Counted from the stretch's first letter, positions 43,027 to 53,569 are shown. The stretch: DNA of 64,000 bases from Clostridiales bacterium (GCA_019418225.1 DYCF01000008.1:26419-90418); one strand, 5' to 3'. The notes: a model not told the origin generated them from the sequence alone. Numbers and translations: made by a program.

Positions 43027-45156
43027 ATGAAAAATAATCATTTTGCAAGAAAAATTAATAGGTTTTCTCAAAAATTAATGTTTGCTGCTTTAGCTACTAC
43101 TGTCGTAGCTTCACCTGTTTTATATGCTAATACAGCAGACTACTCTGTAAGTTATGCTTCATCAACAAATGTTACTTCTTCTGTTGCTATCACTTCTAGC
43201 GAAGGCTTTTTAGAATCAGTTGCTGTTACTTGGAATATGGTTGCAGATGCAACTGGCTACAATGTTTACTACAAATCAGCTAATGCTTCTGATAGCACTT
43301 ATAAACAATTAGACACTGAGCTTATTAGACAATACTCATCTTATATGAGAGCCGATGTACTCGGACTTCCAGAAGGCGACTATATTATTAAAGTTGTTCC
43401 TATTATTAATGGCAGTGAAGCAGTAGCTAAACAAGCTATTACATCAGCAGTTAATGTAACTGCTCATACTAGAGAAGGTTTCGCATTCTCACCTAACTCA
43501 CCAATGGGTACAGGTTCTGGTGGTTATAATGATGATGGTAGCATTCCTGCTAATGCACAAATTATTTATATCTCAGCTGATACAGTAAATACTGTACAAC
43601 TTGATGTTGTTACAAGCTCAAAAGGTTCTACTACAACATGTACAGGTCTTACAGATATCTTGGCAAAACGTCAAAAAGGCTATGATAAATCTCCACTTAT
43701 TATCCGTATGATCGGAACAATTAAGAGCTCTGATATTTCAGGACTTAATAGCAACGGATATATTCAAATCAAAGGTTCTTATAATACAACTTTTGAAGGT
43801 GTAGGTGAAGATGCTACAATTAATGGTTGGGGACTTCTTGTAAGGGATTCGCATAATGTAGAAATTAGAAATCTAGGTGTTATGCTCTTCCCAGATGATG
43901 GTATTTCTCTTGATACAGATAATGAAAATATCTGGGTACATAATAATGACATCTTCTATGGTACAGCTGGTAGTGATAAAGACCAAGCAAAAGGGGATGG
44001 CTCTTGTGACGTAAAAGGATTCTCTAATTATGTAACAGTTTCTTATAACCACTTCTATGACTCAGGAAAATGTTCTCTTTGCGGTATGAGCGACTCTGAA
44101 GAATTCTTTGTAACTTACCATCACAACTGGTATGACCACTCAGATTCTAGACATCCTCGTATCCGTGTAGGTACTATACATATTTACAACAACTATTTCG
44201 ATGGCAACTCTAAATATGGCGTTGGTATTACAAAAGGCGGCTCTGCTTTTGTAGAAGCTAACTACTTTAGAAATTGTAAATACCCAATGCTCATCTCACT
44301 TCAAGGTAGCGATATTGCAGATGGTAACCAAGGTACTTTCTCTGGCGAAGCTGGCGGTATGATTAAAGCTTACAACAACTATATCGAAGGTGCTAAACGC
44401 CTTGTATACCAAACACAAGATAGCAAAGAATTTGATGCTTATCTTGCAACCTCTAGATATGAAGCTGTACCAAGTTCATATCAATCAGCAAGCGGTGGCA
44501 ATAAATACAATAACTTCGATACAAGTTCATCAATGTACAACTATACGCCAGATGATCCTGCAAGTGTAGAATACATGGTAACAACTTATGCAGGACGTAC
44601 TAATGGTGGAGACTTCTCTTGGTCATTTACTTCAGATGATGATACAGACTACAGTGTAAATGAAGCACTTATGTCAGCTATTAAAAGCTATGAATCAGAC
44701 CTTGTTTCTATTGGTGGAAATTCTGTAGAAACATCTCCTTCAGAACCTGATAATGGCGGCTCTGATAACAATGGCGGTTCTGATAATAATGGCGGCTCTG
44801 ATAATGACGGCGGAGTAACAACTGGTACACAAGTTCAAAACTTTACAGCTGATGGCACAAATAGTAGTTTCTTCACTATAAATGGTAATCTTTCTACAAG
44901 CAAAGGTACTGTTAATTACAATGGATTAGATTTATCAACTTGCTTAAAGATTGAATCTTCTACAAGTATTCAATTCACTGCTGCTGAAGATGCAACTTTA
45001 ACTTTAGTCTTTAACTCTAACTTTAACAAAGACATTAAAATTGATGGTGTCAATTATACAGCTACTAACGGTATCCTAACAGTAGACCTAAGTGCTGGTT
45101 ACCATATCATTACTAAAGCAGATTCAGCAAATCTATATTACATTGCTTTAAACTAG
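43027..45156 (+). CDS. Secreted pectate lyase (PL1) with accessory domains
   Basis: 709-residue exported enzyme cleaving polygalacturonate by beta-elimination. Signal peptide (about 1-35), fibronectin-III-like domain (48-148), PL1 parallel beta-helix (about 195-470), an Asn/Gly/Ser/Asp repeat linker (573-597) and a C-terminal beta domain (600-709) of the kind attached to clostridial pectinases, probably carbohydrate-binding. Calcium and catalytic residues appear in DGSCDVKG (Asp324, Asp328) and SRHPRIRVG (Arg378, Arg380). RBS GAGGGG precedes the ATG. It is monocistronic with its own promoter and terminator, divergent from a chemoreceptor. Confidence 0.88.
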   Translation: MKNNHFARKINRFSQKLMFAALATTVVASPVLYANTADYSVSYASSTNVTSSVAITSSEGFLESVAVTWNMVADATGYNVYYKSANASDSTYKQLDTELIRQYSSYMRADVLGLPEGDYIIKVVPIINGSEAVAKQAITSAVNVTAHTREGFAFSPNSPMGTGSGGYNDDGSIPANAQIIYISADTVNTVQLDVVTSSKGSTTTCTGLTDILAKRQKGYDKSPLIIRMIGTIKSSDISGLNSNGYIQIKGSYNTTFEGVGEDATINGWGLLVRDSHNVEIRNLGVMLFPDDGISLDTDNENIWVHNNDIFYGTAGSDKDQAKGDGSCDVKGFSNYVTVSYNHFYDSGKCSLCGMSDSEEFFVTYHHNWYDHSDSRHPRIRVGTIHIYNNYFDGNSKYGVGITKGGSAFVEANYFRNCKYPMLISLQGSDIADGNQGTFSGEAGGMIKAYNNYIEGAKRLVYQTQDSKEFDAYLATSRYEAVPSSYQSASGGNKYNNFDTSSSMYNYTPDDPASVEYMVTTYAGRTNGGDFSWSFTSDDDTDYSVNEALMSAIKSYESDLVSIGGNSVETSPSEPDNGGSDNNGGSDNNGGSDNDGGVTTGTQVQNFTADGTNSSFFTINGNLSTSKGTVNYNGLDLSTCLKIESSTSIQFTAAEDATLTLVFNSNFNKDIKIDGVNYTATNGILTVDLSAGYHIITKADSANLYYIALN

Positions 45157-45178
45157 TTTTTTCATAACTTTATTATAT

Positions 45179-45216
45179 AAAAAAGGCTACTGCACCTGCG
45201 TGCAGTAGCCTTTTTC
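45179..45216. terminator. Bidirectional terminator between pectate lyase and kdpE
   Basis: AAAAAGGCTACTGCAC pairs with GTGCAGTAGCCTTTTT around a short CTGC loop. A and T runs on both sides serve both convergent genes. Confidence 0.9.
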
Positions 45217-45235
45217 TCTTTAATTTATCCTTAAC

Positions 45236-45946
45236 TTATTTTTCTATTTTAATCATACGATATCCGATACCTATATGTGTCTGGATATACTTCCCTTTGT
45301 TTTCTGTTCCTTCTATTTTTTTTCTTAATGATGCCATATATACTCTAAGAGATGCCACATCACTTTCAATAGCATTAGCCCATACCTTATCTAATATAAA
45401 TTGATGGGTTAGCACCTTTCCTACATTTTGAGCCAATAAGCATATTAGATTATATTCTATAGGCATTAAATGAACCTCTTTCCCATCTACTCTCACCTCA
45501 GCTGCTGCATAATCAATAGTTAAACTCCCATTTGTAAAACTATTTTCCTCATCAGCACCTCTCATTTCTAGATATTGAATTCGCCTTAAAGTAGACCTTA
45601 ACCTTGCTAAGAGTTCTTCTACACTAAAAGGTTTTGTAAGGTAATCATCAGCCCCCGCATCTAATGCTAATATTTTATCTTTACTATCACTTCTAGCACT
45701 AATAACAATAATAGGCATCATAGACCATGTACGTATTTTTTTAATCACTTCTACTCCATCTATATCTGGCAAACCTAAATCCAACAATATAATATCTGGT
45801 TTATGCGTAACAGCTTGTAATATAGCAATTGCACCATTTTCTGCTGTAATATATTTATAATTTTGAGTTTCTAATGTGGTTGTAATCAAACTACGGATAG
45901 GTTTGTCATCTTCCACAACTAATATATTCGGTTTTCCATTTATCAT
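45236..45946 (-). CDS. kdpE: KdpE response regulator
   Basis: OmpR/PhoB-type regulator, 236 residues, that activates kdp transcription when phosphorylated by KdpD. Receiver domain 8-120 with the phospho-acceptor Asp in LLDLGLPDIDG (about 56) and Lys in DYLTKPF; winged-helix DNA-binding domain about 140-232. Its ATG overlaps the kdpD stop (ATGA), so the pair is translationally coupled. The kdp operon here is ordered A-B-C-D-E on the minus strand. Confidence 0.95.
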   Translation of the reverse strand: MINGKPNILVVEDDKPIRSLITTTLETQNYKYITAENGAIAILQAVTHKPDIILLDLGLPDIDGVEVIKKIRTWSMMPIIVISARSDSKDKILALDAGADDYLTKPFSVEELLARLRSTLRRIQYLEMRGADEENSFTNGSLTIDYAAAEVRVDGKEVHLMPIEYNLICLLAQNVGKVLTHQFILDKVWANAIESDVASLRVYMASLRKKIEGTENKGKYIQTHIGIGYRMIKIEK

Positions 45947-48624
45947 TTAATATGAACCTCCTCCGCTTTTAAGGTAAATCGAAAAATAGTACCTTTAGGT
46001 TTATTATCTAACACATAAATTTCACCACCATGCGCATTGACTATAGACTTGCATAGTGCAAGCCCTAAACCCATGCCTCTTCTGCCATCTGCCACTTGAT
46101 TATTAACAGTATAAAACATATTAAATATCTCACGTTTCTGATCATCTACTATACCCTCGCCGCTATCTGCCACATCTATTTGAATAGTACGTCCTATTTT
46201 TCGTGTACTTATCTTGATTTGGGAGCCCCTTTCTGTATATTTAATGGCATTATCCAGTAAATTATTGATGACCTGTATAATAAGCTTAGCATCCATATTT
46301 GCCATGAGCATATCATCGTCTTCCTCTACTATAATCTCATGCCCTACACTGCGCCTATCCACATATTTTAAGCTTTCTGTAATCACATCATCAATAAGCT
46401 CTGGTTGCAGATTTAATTTCATAACACCATTTTCAATACGCGTTACTGACAATAAATTTTCAACTAAATTAATAAGCCAAATAGAATCATCGTAAATATC
46501 TTCATAGATGCGATTCTTTTGTTCCTGCGATATTTTATCTTCATTATTCATTAGCATACCTGCATTGCCAGAAATACTTGTAAGTGGGGTCCTTAAGTCA
46601 TGGGAAATTGACCGCAATAAATTAGCACGTAGCTGTTCTTGCTCTAACTTAATGGCTACTTTCCTTTCTCTATAAATTAACTCTCCCTTCTCGAAAGCAA
46701 GTGCTCCTTCATTTAACATGGCACACATAATACCTTCTTCAAAAGCTGGAATCTTGCCCTTCTTCATCTCAATCCCTACTACACCAAATACTTTTTCTCC
46801 ATTACGTATACTAAGATATAAATATTTAGAACCTGGCAATGTAGTTGTTGTAGCACCTGCATGCTTATTATTTTTATAAGTCCACTGTGCTACTGCTAAC
46901 TCTTCCTTTGGCAACCTATCTTTAGCCTCTGGCGCCACTTTGTAGACTAATGGGATAGGATGCTCCTCTGGACTTCCTATGTAACAATAAATACTACGGT
47001 CTAACAGTTTTCCTAACTGATTAATCGTTGTTTCACCTATTTCTTTAAAATTATTAGCTTGCTGTAACTTTTGACTAGTTTCTAGTAATACCTCTGTACG
47101 ATAAGCTTTTTTAGCTCCCTCTTTCGCAATTAATTTTACCTTTTGAGTTAATGTAGAACTTACAAAAGCTGTAATAAGCATCACTACGAAGGTGATAATA
47201 TAACCAGTGTCATCTACTGAAAATGTGTAAATCGGTGCTGTGAAGAAAAAGTTAAAAGCACACACACTAATTATGCTAAAAATAATACTAGTTCCCCTAT
47301 ATCTAGTAAGCATCGATGTCATTAATACACCTAAAATATAAATCAATATCAGATTTGCTTCTTTAAAATTATATCTGGCAAATAAACTGCATATGATGGT
47401 CGCAACTACTAGATTAGTTACTGCAATATAGCAGTCAGTTGTTATGCCCTCTCCTATAAATTTCAACTTTTTAGGTTTTACATATTTCTTATTAAAGGTA
47501 TCTGGAATCAAAAAGATTTCTAGCTGTGGCACTAGCTTAGTTAAACGTTCCGAAAAGCTTTCCTTTACGCCAAAGATACTCCTTTTTGTATATGTCCTTC
47601 CTAAAACAATTTTCGTAACCTTTGCAATCTTAGCATACTCTGCAATCTGCTGTACAATGTCATCACCATAAGAAATAATAACCTTTGCACCTAATTGTTC
47701 AACTAGCCTTGTGTTCTCTTGAAGCCTTGCTAAATCTTCCTTACTCATATAACTATATTCAGACGTCTCTACATAAATAGCTGTAAAATGTCCATGGAAC
47801 GCTTTTGCCATCCTAGCTGCCTGCCTAATTACCTTAGCATTAGACGGCGAAGACGATAAACACATCAAAATATGTTCCGAAGCCGCGCCCTCTCTTTCTA
47901 CTCCCAGAGTTGCTACTTGCTCTTGATTGACCCAATCTGCCATGCGTCTTAAGGCAATTTCACGAAGAGCAACTAAGTTCTGCATCGTAAAAAAGTTTTC
48001 TACTGCTTTTCCCACTCTATCCTGTCTATAGACTTTACCTTGTTTTAAACGTTCTATAAGTTCTTGGGGTTCAAGGTCTACCATTTCTATTTGCGTTGCC
48101 TTATCAAATACAAAATCTGGGATACGCTCTCTTACCGTTATGCCTGTAATGCCCGCTATCACATCATTTAAACTTTCAATATGCTGTACATTTACAGTGG
48201 TCCATACATCAATCCCTGCATTTAGTAATTCGTTAATATCTTCATAACGCTTTTCATGGCGACTCCCTTTAGCATTAGTATGAGCTAATTCATCTACTAA
48301 AATCACTTCAGGCATTCTCTCTAAAGCTACATCTATATCAAACTCTTTGACTGCAATATTATTTTCATTAATTATTTTAGGCTGAATGACTTCTAGTCCT
48401 TTTAATAACGCCATCGTCTCGGGCCTTGCATGAGGCTCTATATAACCTACGACTACATCGATGCCCTGCTCCTTAATCAAATGCCCAGACGACAACATGG
48501 CATAGGTTTTTCCTATGCCAGCTGCGTAACCAAAAAATATTTTAAATCTCCCTTTTTTACTTCTTGCTTGGTCATCTTCAATTTGCTTTAAAATAATATC
48601 TGGATTTCTATACAATTCTTCCAC
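45943..48624 (-). CDS. kdpD: KdpD sensor histidine kinase
   Basis: Full-length 893-residue potassium sensor. N-terminal KdpD domain (about 20-230) with Walker A GYAAGIGKTYAML, a universal-stress-protein-like domain (about 250-370), four membrane helices (about 395-495), a GAF-like region, and the kinase core with phospho-His in RSISHDLRTPLTS (about 670) and ATP-binding motifs DNAIKYTERG and GRRGMGLGLALCKS. The start is GTG with GGGAG upstream. It controls kdpABC with KdpE; many clostridial KdpD proteins lack the kinase half, but this one has it. Confidence 0.95.
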   Translation of the reverse strand: MEELYRNPDIILKQIEDDQARSKKGRFKIFFGYAAGIGKTYAMLSSGHLIKEQGIDVVVGYIEPHARPETMALLKGLEVIQPKIINENNIAVKEFDIDVALERMPEVILVDELAHTNAKGSRHEKRYEDINELLNAGIDVWTTVNVQHIESLNDVIAGITGITVRERIPDFVFDKATQIEMVDLEPQELIERLKQGKVYRQDRVGKAVENFFTMQNLVALREIALRRMADWVNQEQVATLGVEREGAASEHILMCLSSSPSNAKVIRQAARMAKAFHGHFTAIYVETSEYSYMSKEDLARLQENTRLVEQLGAKVIISYGDDIVQQIAEYAKIAKVTKIVLGRTYTKRSIFGVKESFSERLTKLVPQLEIFLIPDTFNKKYVKPKKLKFIGEGITTDCYIAVTNLVVATIICSLFARYNFKEANLILIYILGVLMTSMLTRYRGTSIIFSIISVCAFNFFFTAPIYTFSVDDTGYIITFVVMLITAFVSSTLTQKVKLIAKEGAKKAYRTEVLLETSQKLQQANNFKEIGETTINQLGKLLDRSIYCYIGSPEEHPIPLVYKVAPEAKDRLPKEELAVAQWTYKNNKHAGATTTTLPGSKYLYLSIRNGEKVFGVVGIEMKKGKIPAFEEGIMCAMLNEGALAFEKGELIYRERKVAIKLEQEQLRANLLRSISHDLRTPLTSISGNAGMLMNNEDKISQEQKNRIYEDIYDDSIWLINLVENLLSVTRIENGVMKLNLQPELIDDVITESLKYVDRRSVGHEIIVEEDDDMLMANMDAKLIIQVINNLLDNAIKYTERGSQIKISTRKIGRTIQIDVADSGEGIVDDQKREIFNMFYTVNNQVADGRRGMGLGLALCKSIVNAHGGEIYVLDNKPKGTIFRFTLKAEEVHIK

Positions 48625-48734
48625 TATATATTCTCCCTTTAATTATTTTTAAAATCTTATTTATAAACTTTCTCTATATAAACAAATAAATTAACCCTCT
48701 TACATATTGATAATTTCCATTATTCTATCACTTA

Positions 48735-49337
48735 TTATTTTAAAATACCATCCAACGCTAAATTTACTTCAAGTACATTTACAACCTCTTCTCCAAATAT
48801 ACCAAATAACTTATGATCAGTATATTTATCAATGATTTTCTGTACTTCTTCTTCACTCATACCTCTACTTTTCGCAATCCTTGGAATTTGATAATCAGCT
48901 GCATTTACACTGATTTGAGGGTCTAATCCACTTCCTGAAACTGTTACGAGATCAACAGGTACCTCCTCTGACTTTGCATCTGGATTGGCTGCTTGAATTT
49001 TACTAACCCTTTCTGCTATTAAATCACCATATGCTTCACTAGCTGGTGTTAAGTTAGAAGGACCTGCATAATATAGAAGATTTTCATCTTCTTCAAGTGA
49101 AATAGGATTTGAAATCATTACCCTCCCCCATAAATACTGATTACCTGTAAATTCTTGTGCTAATAGTTCACTACCATATCGCACGCCATCTACTTCTATG
49201 ATGCTCCCATTTGCCTTATCTTTAAAGCAAACTTGTGAAATTCCCGTTACAATGAGAGGGTAAATCACACCACATAGTAAACTAAAGATAAAAAAGATTA
49301 GAATCGTTTTTAGTAAAACGGATTTAATAAATTTCAT
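48735..49337 (-). CDS. kdpC: KdpC subunit of potassium-transporting ATPase
   Basis: 200-residue subunit with a single N-terminal membrane helix (about 8-32) and an external domain that helps hold potassium near KdpA. Family landmarks are GSELLAQEF, YLWGRVMISNP, AGPSNLTP, and VSGSGLDPQISVNAADYQIPRIAKSRG. RBS GGGAGG precedes the ATG, 16 bases after kdpB. Confidence 0.95.
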   Translation of the reverse strand: MKFIKSVLLKTILIFFIFSLLCGVIYPLIVTGISQVCFKDKANGSIIEVDGVRYGSELLAQEFTGNQYLWGRVMISNPISLEEDENLLYYAGPSNLTPASEAYGDLIAERVSKIQAANPDAKSEEVPVDLVTVSGSGLDPQISVNAADYQIPRIAKSRGMSEEEVQKIIDKYTDHKLFGIFGEEVVNVLEVNLALDGILK

Positions 49338-49353
49338 TATAAAGGCCTCCCCA

Positions 49354-51396
49354 CTATACTAACCCAATAGCGACAATAAACATATCAATTAATTTTACAA
49401 AGATAAATGGTGTAATAATGCCACCTAAACCATAAACTACAAGGTTCCATGATAAAAGTTTTCCTGATGATACTTCACGGTATTTCACACCTTTTAATGC
49501 CAATGGTATTAAAGCTACGATAATCAACGCATTGTAAATAATCGCTGAGAATACTGCACTTTCTGCACTATGCAAATGCATGATATTAAGTGCATTAAGT
49601 TCTGGAAATATTGCCATAAATAATGCTGGAATAATGGCAAAGTATTTTGCAAGGTCATTGGCAATACTAAATGTTGTAAGGCTACCTCTTGTCATAAGAA
49701 GCTGTTTACCTATTCTTACGATATCAATAAGTTTGGTTGGTGAAGAATCTAAATCTACCATATTTCCTGCTTCTTTAGCTGCTTGTGTCCCCGTGTTCAT
49801 AGCTACTGCCACATCCGCTTGGGCTAAAGCTGGCGCATCATTGGTGCCATCACCTGTCATAGCAACTAAATGCCCTTGTGCTTGGAAATCACGTATCATT
49901 TGAAGTTTGCCTTCTGGTGTTGCTTCTGCTAAAAAGTCATCTACACCCGCTTCTGCTGCAATAGCCGCTGCTGTAAGTGGATTATCTCCAGTAATCATGA
50001 TTGTCTTAATTCCCATACGTCTAAGGTCTTCAAATTTTTCTTTAACGCCTACTTTAATAATATCTTTAAGATAAATAACACCTAATATTTCATGATTCTT
50101 TGAAACAACTAGAGGTGTCCCACCTTTATTTGCAATGTTTGTCACAACACTTTCACATTCTTTGCTATAAGTTCCACCTGCTTGCATAATATATTTTTTC
50201 ATAGCATCCGCTGCACCTTTACGAATTTCACCCTCTTTTGAGTCTACACCACTCATTCTTGTGTTGGCTGTAAAAGGTACAAATTTAATATCTAACTCTT
50301 TTAAATTGCGTTCACGAATACCGAACTTCTCTTTAGCTAAAACAACGACACTTCTTCCTTCTGGTGTTTCATCTGCTAATGAAGCAAGTTGCGCTGCATC
50401 TGCAAGTTCTTTTACGCTGTGTCCATCTACTGCAATAAATTCTGCTGCTTGACGATTTCCTAAAGTGATTGTACCCGTCTTATCAAGCATTAAGATATCT
50501 ACATCACCAGCTGCCTCAATGGCTCTACCACTCATAGCTAATACATTTGCTGCATTTAATCTGCTCATTCCAGCGATTCCAATAGCTGAAAGGAGTGCCC
50601 CTATTGTGGTAGGTGCTAAACATACAAGTAAAGCAATTAATGATGTAATAGAGGTAGGATTACTCATATCAAACTGTTTAGATAAAAATTCACTATATGC
50701 ATATAAAGAAACGGTTACTAAGATAAAGATAATGGTTAAAGCAATTAAGAAGATTTGTAGTGCAATTTCATTAGGGGTCTTCTTTCTAGAAGAACCTTCT
50801 ACCATGGCAATCATTTTATCTAGGAAACTTTCACCCGCTTCACTTGTAACCTCTACTATAATCCAGTCAGATGTAACTAATGTTCCACCTGTTACAGCAC
50901 TTCTATCACCACCGGCTTCTCTAATAACAGGGGCTGATTCACCTGTTATAGCACTTTCATCTACAGAAGCTGCCCCTTCGATTACTTCGCCATCAGCAGG
51001 TATTTGATCCCCTGCTTCTATTATCACAACATCACCTTTTTTTAATGTTGAAGATGCAACGATATCGTAGACACTTCTATCTTTTTTATCAACTAATTTC
51101 TTAGCTTCTACATCTTTCTTAGAAGCCCTTAGGGTATCTGCCTGTGCTTTACCGCGTCCTTCTGCTATAGCTTCTGCAAAATTTGCAAAAAGTACAGTGA
51201 ACCATAAAACAATGGCAATACCAGCTATATAAACTGATGGTGCATCCTTAATCCCAAATAACGATAAGACATATAGACCAGTTGTAATAATGGCACAAAC
51301 ATAAACTAAAAACATAACCGCATTACTAATTTGAACTTTAGGTGATAACTTTAAGAATGAATCTTTTAGTGCACGCTTTATCATTTTATTATTCAT
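49354..51396 (-). CDS. kdpB: KdpB, catalytic P-type ATPase subunit
   Basis: 680-residue ATPase that powers high-affinity potassium uptake. The phosphorylated residue is Asp305 in DKTGT, the actuator motif is TGES (151-154), and the hinge is GDGTNDAPALAQADVAVAMN. All membrane helices of the short Kdp type are present. RBS GGGGGAAT precedes the ATG, 12 bases downstream of kdpA. Confidence 0.96.
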   Translation of the reverse strand: MNNKMIKRALKDSFLKLSPKVQISNAVMFLVYVCAIITTGLYVLSLFGIKDAPSVYIAGIAIVLWFTVLFANFAEAIAEGRGKAQADTLRASKKDVEAKKLVDKKDRSVYDIVASSTLKKGDVVIIEAGDQIPADGEVIEGAASVDESAITGESAPVIREAGGDRSAVTGGTLVTSDWIIVEVTSEAGESFLDKMIAMVEGSSRKKTPNEIALQIFLIALTIIFILVTVSLYAYSEFLSKQFDMSNPTSITSLIALLVCLAPTTIGALLSAIGIAGMSRLNAANVLAMSGRAIEAAGDVDILMLDKTGTITLGNRQAAEFIAVDGHSVKELADAAQLASLADETPEGRSVVVLAKEKFGIRERNLKELDIKFVPFTANTRMSGVDSKEGEIRKGAADAMKKYIMQAGGTYSKECESVVTNIANKGGTPLVVSKNHEILGVIYLKDIIKVGVKEKFEDLRRMGIKTIMITGDNPLTAAAIAAEAGVDDFLAEATPEGKLQMIRDFQAQGHLVAMTGDGTNDAPALAQADVAVAMNTGTQAAKEAGNMVDLDSSPTKLIDIVRIGKQLLMTRGSLTTFSIANDLAKYFAIIPALFMAIFPELNALNIMHLHSAESAVFSAIIYNALIIVALIPLALKGVKYREVSSGKLLSWNLVVYGLGGIITPFIFVKLIDMFIVAIGLV

Positions 51397-51408
51397 TATT
51401 TATTCCCC

Positions 51409-53145
51409 CTAACCTATCATTTGTAGATGTTCTGCAATTGGTCCAAGTGCTAAAGCTGGGAAGAAGCTTAATGCACCAATAAGTAACACTACAAATATGA
51501 GTAAACCAATAAACATAGCATTTGATGTAGAAAGTGTTCCTGCTGTTGTCGCAATCTTTTTCTTGCCTACTAAACTACCTGCCATTGCTAATGTGGCAAT
51601 CATCGGTACAAAACGAACCACCAACATACAAAGTGCTATTAAAATATTGAGGAATAATGTATCTGCTCCGAATCCCGCAAATGCTGACCCATTATTACCT
51701 GATGCAGAAGCAAAAGCATATAAGATTTCTGAAAGGCCATGTGCCCCTGAATTATTTAAACTATTTACGACATTAGGTATAGTTACTGCGATACCGCTAC
51801 CTATTAAATTGGCTACTGGTGTTGCAAGACACATGATTACTGCCATTTTCATTTCAAAAGGCTCTATTTTCTTTTCTAGGTATTCAGGTGTTCGCCCTAC
51901 CATTAGCCCTGCTATAAATACGGTAAGTACTGCAAAGCCTATCATGCCATAAAGTCCACAGCCTACACCACCAAATACCACTTCACCTAACATCATTAGT
52001 AACATTAAAATCATGCCGCCAAGTGGTGTATATGAATCGTGCATAGAGTTTACAGAACCATTAGATGCTGCCGTTGTAAATGCCGCCCATGTAACAGAAG
52101 AAGCTATACCGAATCTCGATTCTTTGCCTTCCATATTACCGCCTGCTTGCCCATCTGTATCTAATTCAACTGAATAATTATTTTCTAATTGTGGTGTTGC
52201 AGCCCTTTCACTCACAGCTACTCCTGTCATAGCTGCCACTAACATAATCAGCATGGCTAAAAATATTGCCTTACCTTGCTTCATATCCTTAATATTTCTA
52301 CCAAATGTGAAACATAATGCTGCGGGTATTAGTAAAATAGATATCATTTCAAGTAAATTTGATAACGGTGTAGGATTTTCAAATGGATGTGCTGAGTTAA
52401 CACCGAAGAATCCCCCGCCATTAGTCCCTAATTGTTTAATTGCAATCTGACTTGCTGCTGGTCCCATAGGTACCACTTCTTCTGTAATAACCGTGCCATC
52501 TTCTAAGATTACAGGTTCTACAAGTTGTACTGTTTCATAGGATTTTAAATTTTGTACAACACCTTGTGATACAAGTACAAGTGAAAGAACAAGTGATAAG
52601 GGGATTAAGACATATAAAACGACTCTAGTTAAATCTACCCAGAAGCTTCCAATCCCCTTTTCTCTAGCACGAAGAAATCCCCTAATCAAAGCAAAAAGTA
52701 CACAAATGCCAACACTTGCTGATACGAAATTTTGTACCCCTAACCCTAACATCTGTGATAGATAAGATAACTGCATCTCACCACTATAAGCTTGCCAGTT
52801 CGTATTTGTAATGAAGCTTACTGCAGTATTAAAGGCTAAATGCCAGCTCATACCATCAACTTTCTCAGGATTTAAAGGTAGTACGCCTTGAAAAACAAGA
52901 ATTAAAAATAATGCGACCAAGGACACAATGCTAAATACCCCTACACTCATTGCATACCTTTTCCAGTCCATATCCTCATTTTCATCCACATGTATAATCT
53001 TATAAATTAATCTTTCCACTGATCCTATGATTTTAGTTAAAAATGTTTTTTCTCCATTCATAACCTTTCCTATATATTTGCCCAAAGGCATTGCAAGTAA
53101 TATTAAAATTACCAAGTATAATACATACTGTATAACATCACTCAT
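51409..53145 (-). CDS. kdpA: KdpA, potassium channel-like subunit
   Basis: Potassium-translocating subunit with ten predicted helices and four selectivity-filter segments (TNTNWQAYSG, GTNGGGFFGVNSAHP, TAASNGSVNSM, ASGNNGSAFAGF). The ATG at 53145 is chosen because AGAGGTGG lies just upstream; the frame opens at a GTG at 53154. That gives 578 residues. First main gene of the kdp operon. No KdpF-like hydrophobic peptide is visible before it. Confidence 0.95.
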   Translation of the reverse strand: MSDVIQYVLYLVILILLAMPLGKYIGKVMNGEKTFLTKIIGSVERLIYKIIHVDENEDMDWKRYAMSVGVFSIVSLVALFLILVFQGVLPLNPEKVDGMSWHLAFNTAVSFITNTNWQAYSGEMQLSYLSQMLGLGVQNFVSASVGICVLFALIRGFLRAREKGIGSFWVDLTRVVLYVLIPLSLVLSLVLVSQGVVQNLKSYETVQLVEPVILEDGTVITEEVVPMGPAASQIAIKQLGTNGGGFFGVNSAHPFENPTPLSNLLEMISILLIPAALCFTFGRNIKDMKQGKAIFLAMLIMLVAAMTGVAVSERAATPQLENNYSVELDTDGQAGGNMEGKESRFGIASSVTWAAFTTAASNGSVNSMHDSYTPLGGMILMLLMMLGEVVFGGVGCGLYGMIGFAVLTVFIAGLMVGRTPEYLEKKIEPFEMKMAVIMCLATPVANLIGSGIAVTIPNVVNSLNNSGAHGLSEILYAFASASGNNGSAFAGFGADTLFLNILIALCMLVVRFVPMIATLAMAGSLVGKKKIATTAGTLSTSNAMFIGLLIFVVLLIGALSFFPALALGPIAEHLQMIG

Positions 53146-53157
53146 TTTCTCCACCTC

Positions 53158-53208
53158 TTATTTATTATTTTTCCTTGATTTTAAGGCTTTTTTCTCTGTC
53201 CCTTGCAT
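53158..53208 (-). CDS. Possible 16-codon leader peptide before kdpA
   Basis: MQGTEKKALKSRKNNK, preceded by GAAGGAGATTGC, an excellent RBS with 7-base spacing, and ending 12 bases before the kdpA start. It is highly basic and not hydrophobic, so it is not KdpF. Translation is plausible, function unknown. Confidence 0.25.
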   Translation of the reverse strand: MQGTEKKALKSRKNNK

Positions 53209-53346
53209 GCAATCTCCTTCATCATAGGCTACTGCACCTGTAGGATAAAAACTGCTATATAAATCTAAGTTGTGTCGCACAGGCATTCCATATCAGGTCC
53301 CCCCTCTTAATTTCTTTTACTCACCTAAAATAAACTTGAAGTATTA

Positions 53347-53398
53347 TAGATTTCACATTTATAAATTTTAGTTATTCATAGTTTTTAGTTGGTTTCTC
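53347..53398 (+). repeat. Dispersed ~53-bp repeat, copy B
   Basis: TAGATTTCACATTTATAAAT then TTTTAGTTATTCATAG matches copy A at 23598 and the reverse strand of copy C at 60028. Its right terminal repeat has decayed. It lies in the kdp upstream region, which otherwise (53209-53640) shows no gene. Confidence 0.6.
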
Positions 53399-53569
53399 TA
53401 TATCTTATCTGCGATTTATTTTATAGCATCTGAAATTAAAGTAGGATTAGAAAAATTTTATATCACATTAAATTTGCATTAAAATTAGAGGGCCTTTAAC
53501 CCAAAAAGGAAAGGTTGCGAAACCACTGGGAGAATTCACCCCATTTAGTAGGACACATAATAATCAAAA

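Noticed and set aside
44745..44820. CRISPR-like short repeats in the pectate lyase gene
   Set aside because: They encode the Asn-Gly-Gly-Ser-Asp protein linker and stay in frame; the same holds for the Gly/Asn linker of the cellulase at 63330-63480.
53158..53208. kdpF
   Set aside because: KdpF is a hydrophobic membrane peptide; this short frame is strongly basic and hydrophilic.
53155..53540. c-di-AMP (ydaO) riboswitch before kdpA
   Set aside because: Potassium operons often have one, but the conserved core segments are not present in the sequence as I read it.
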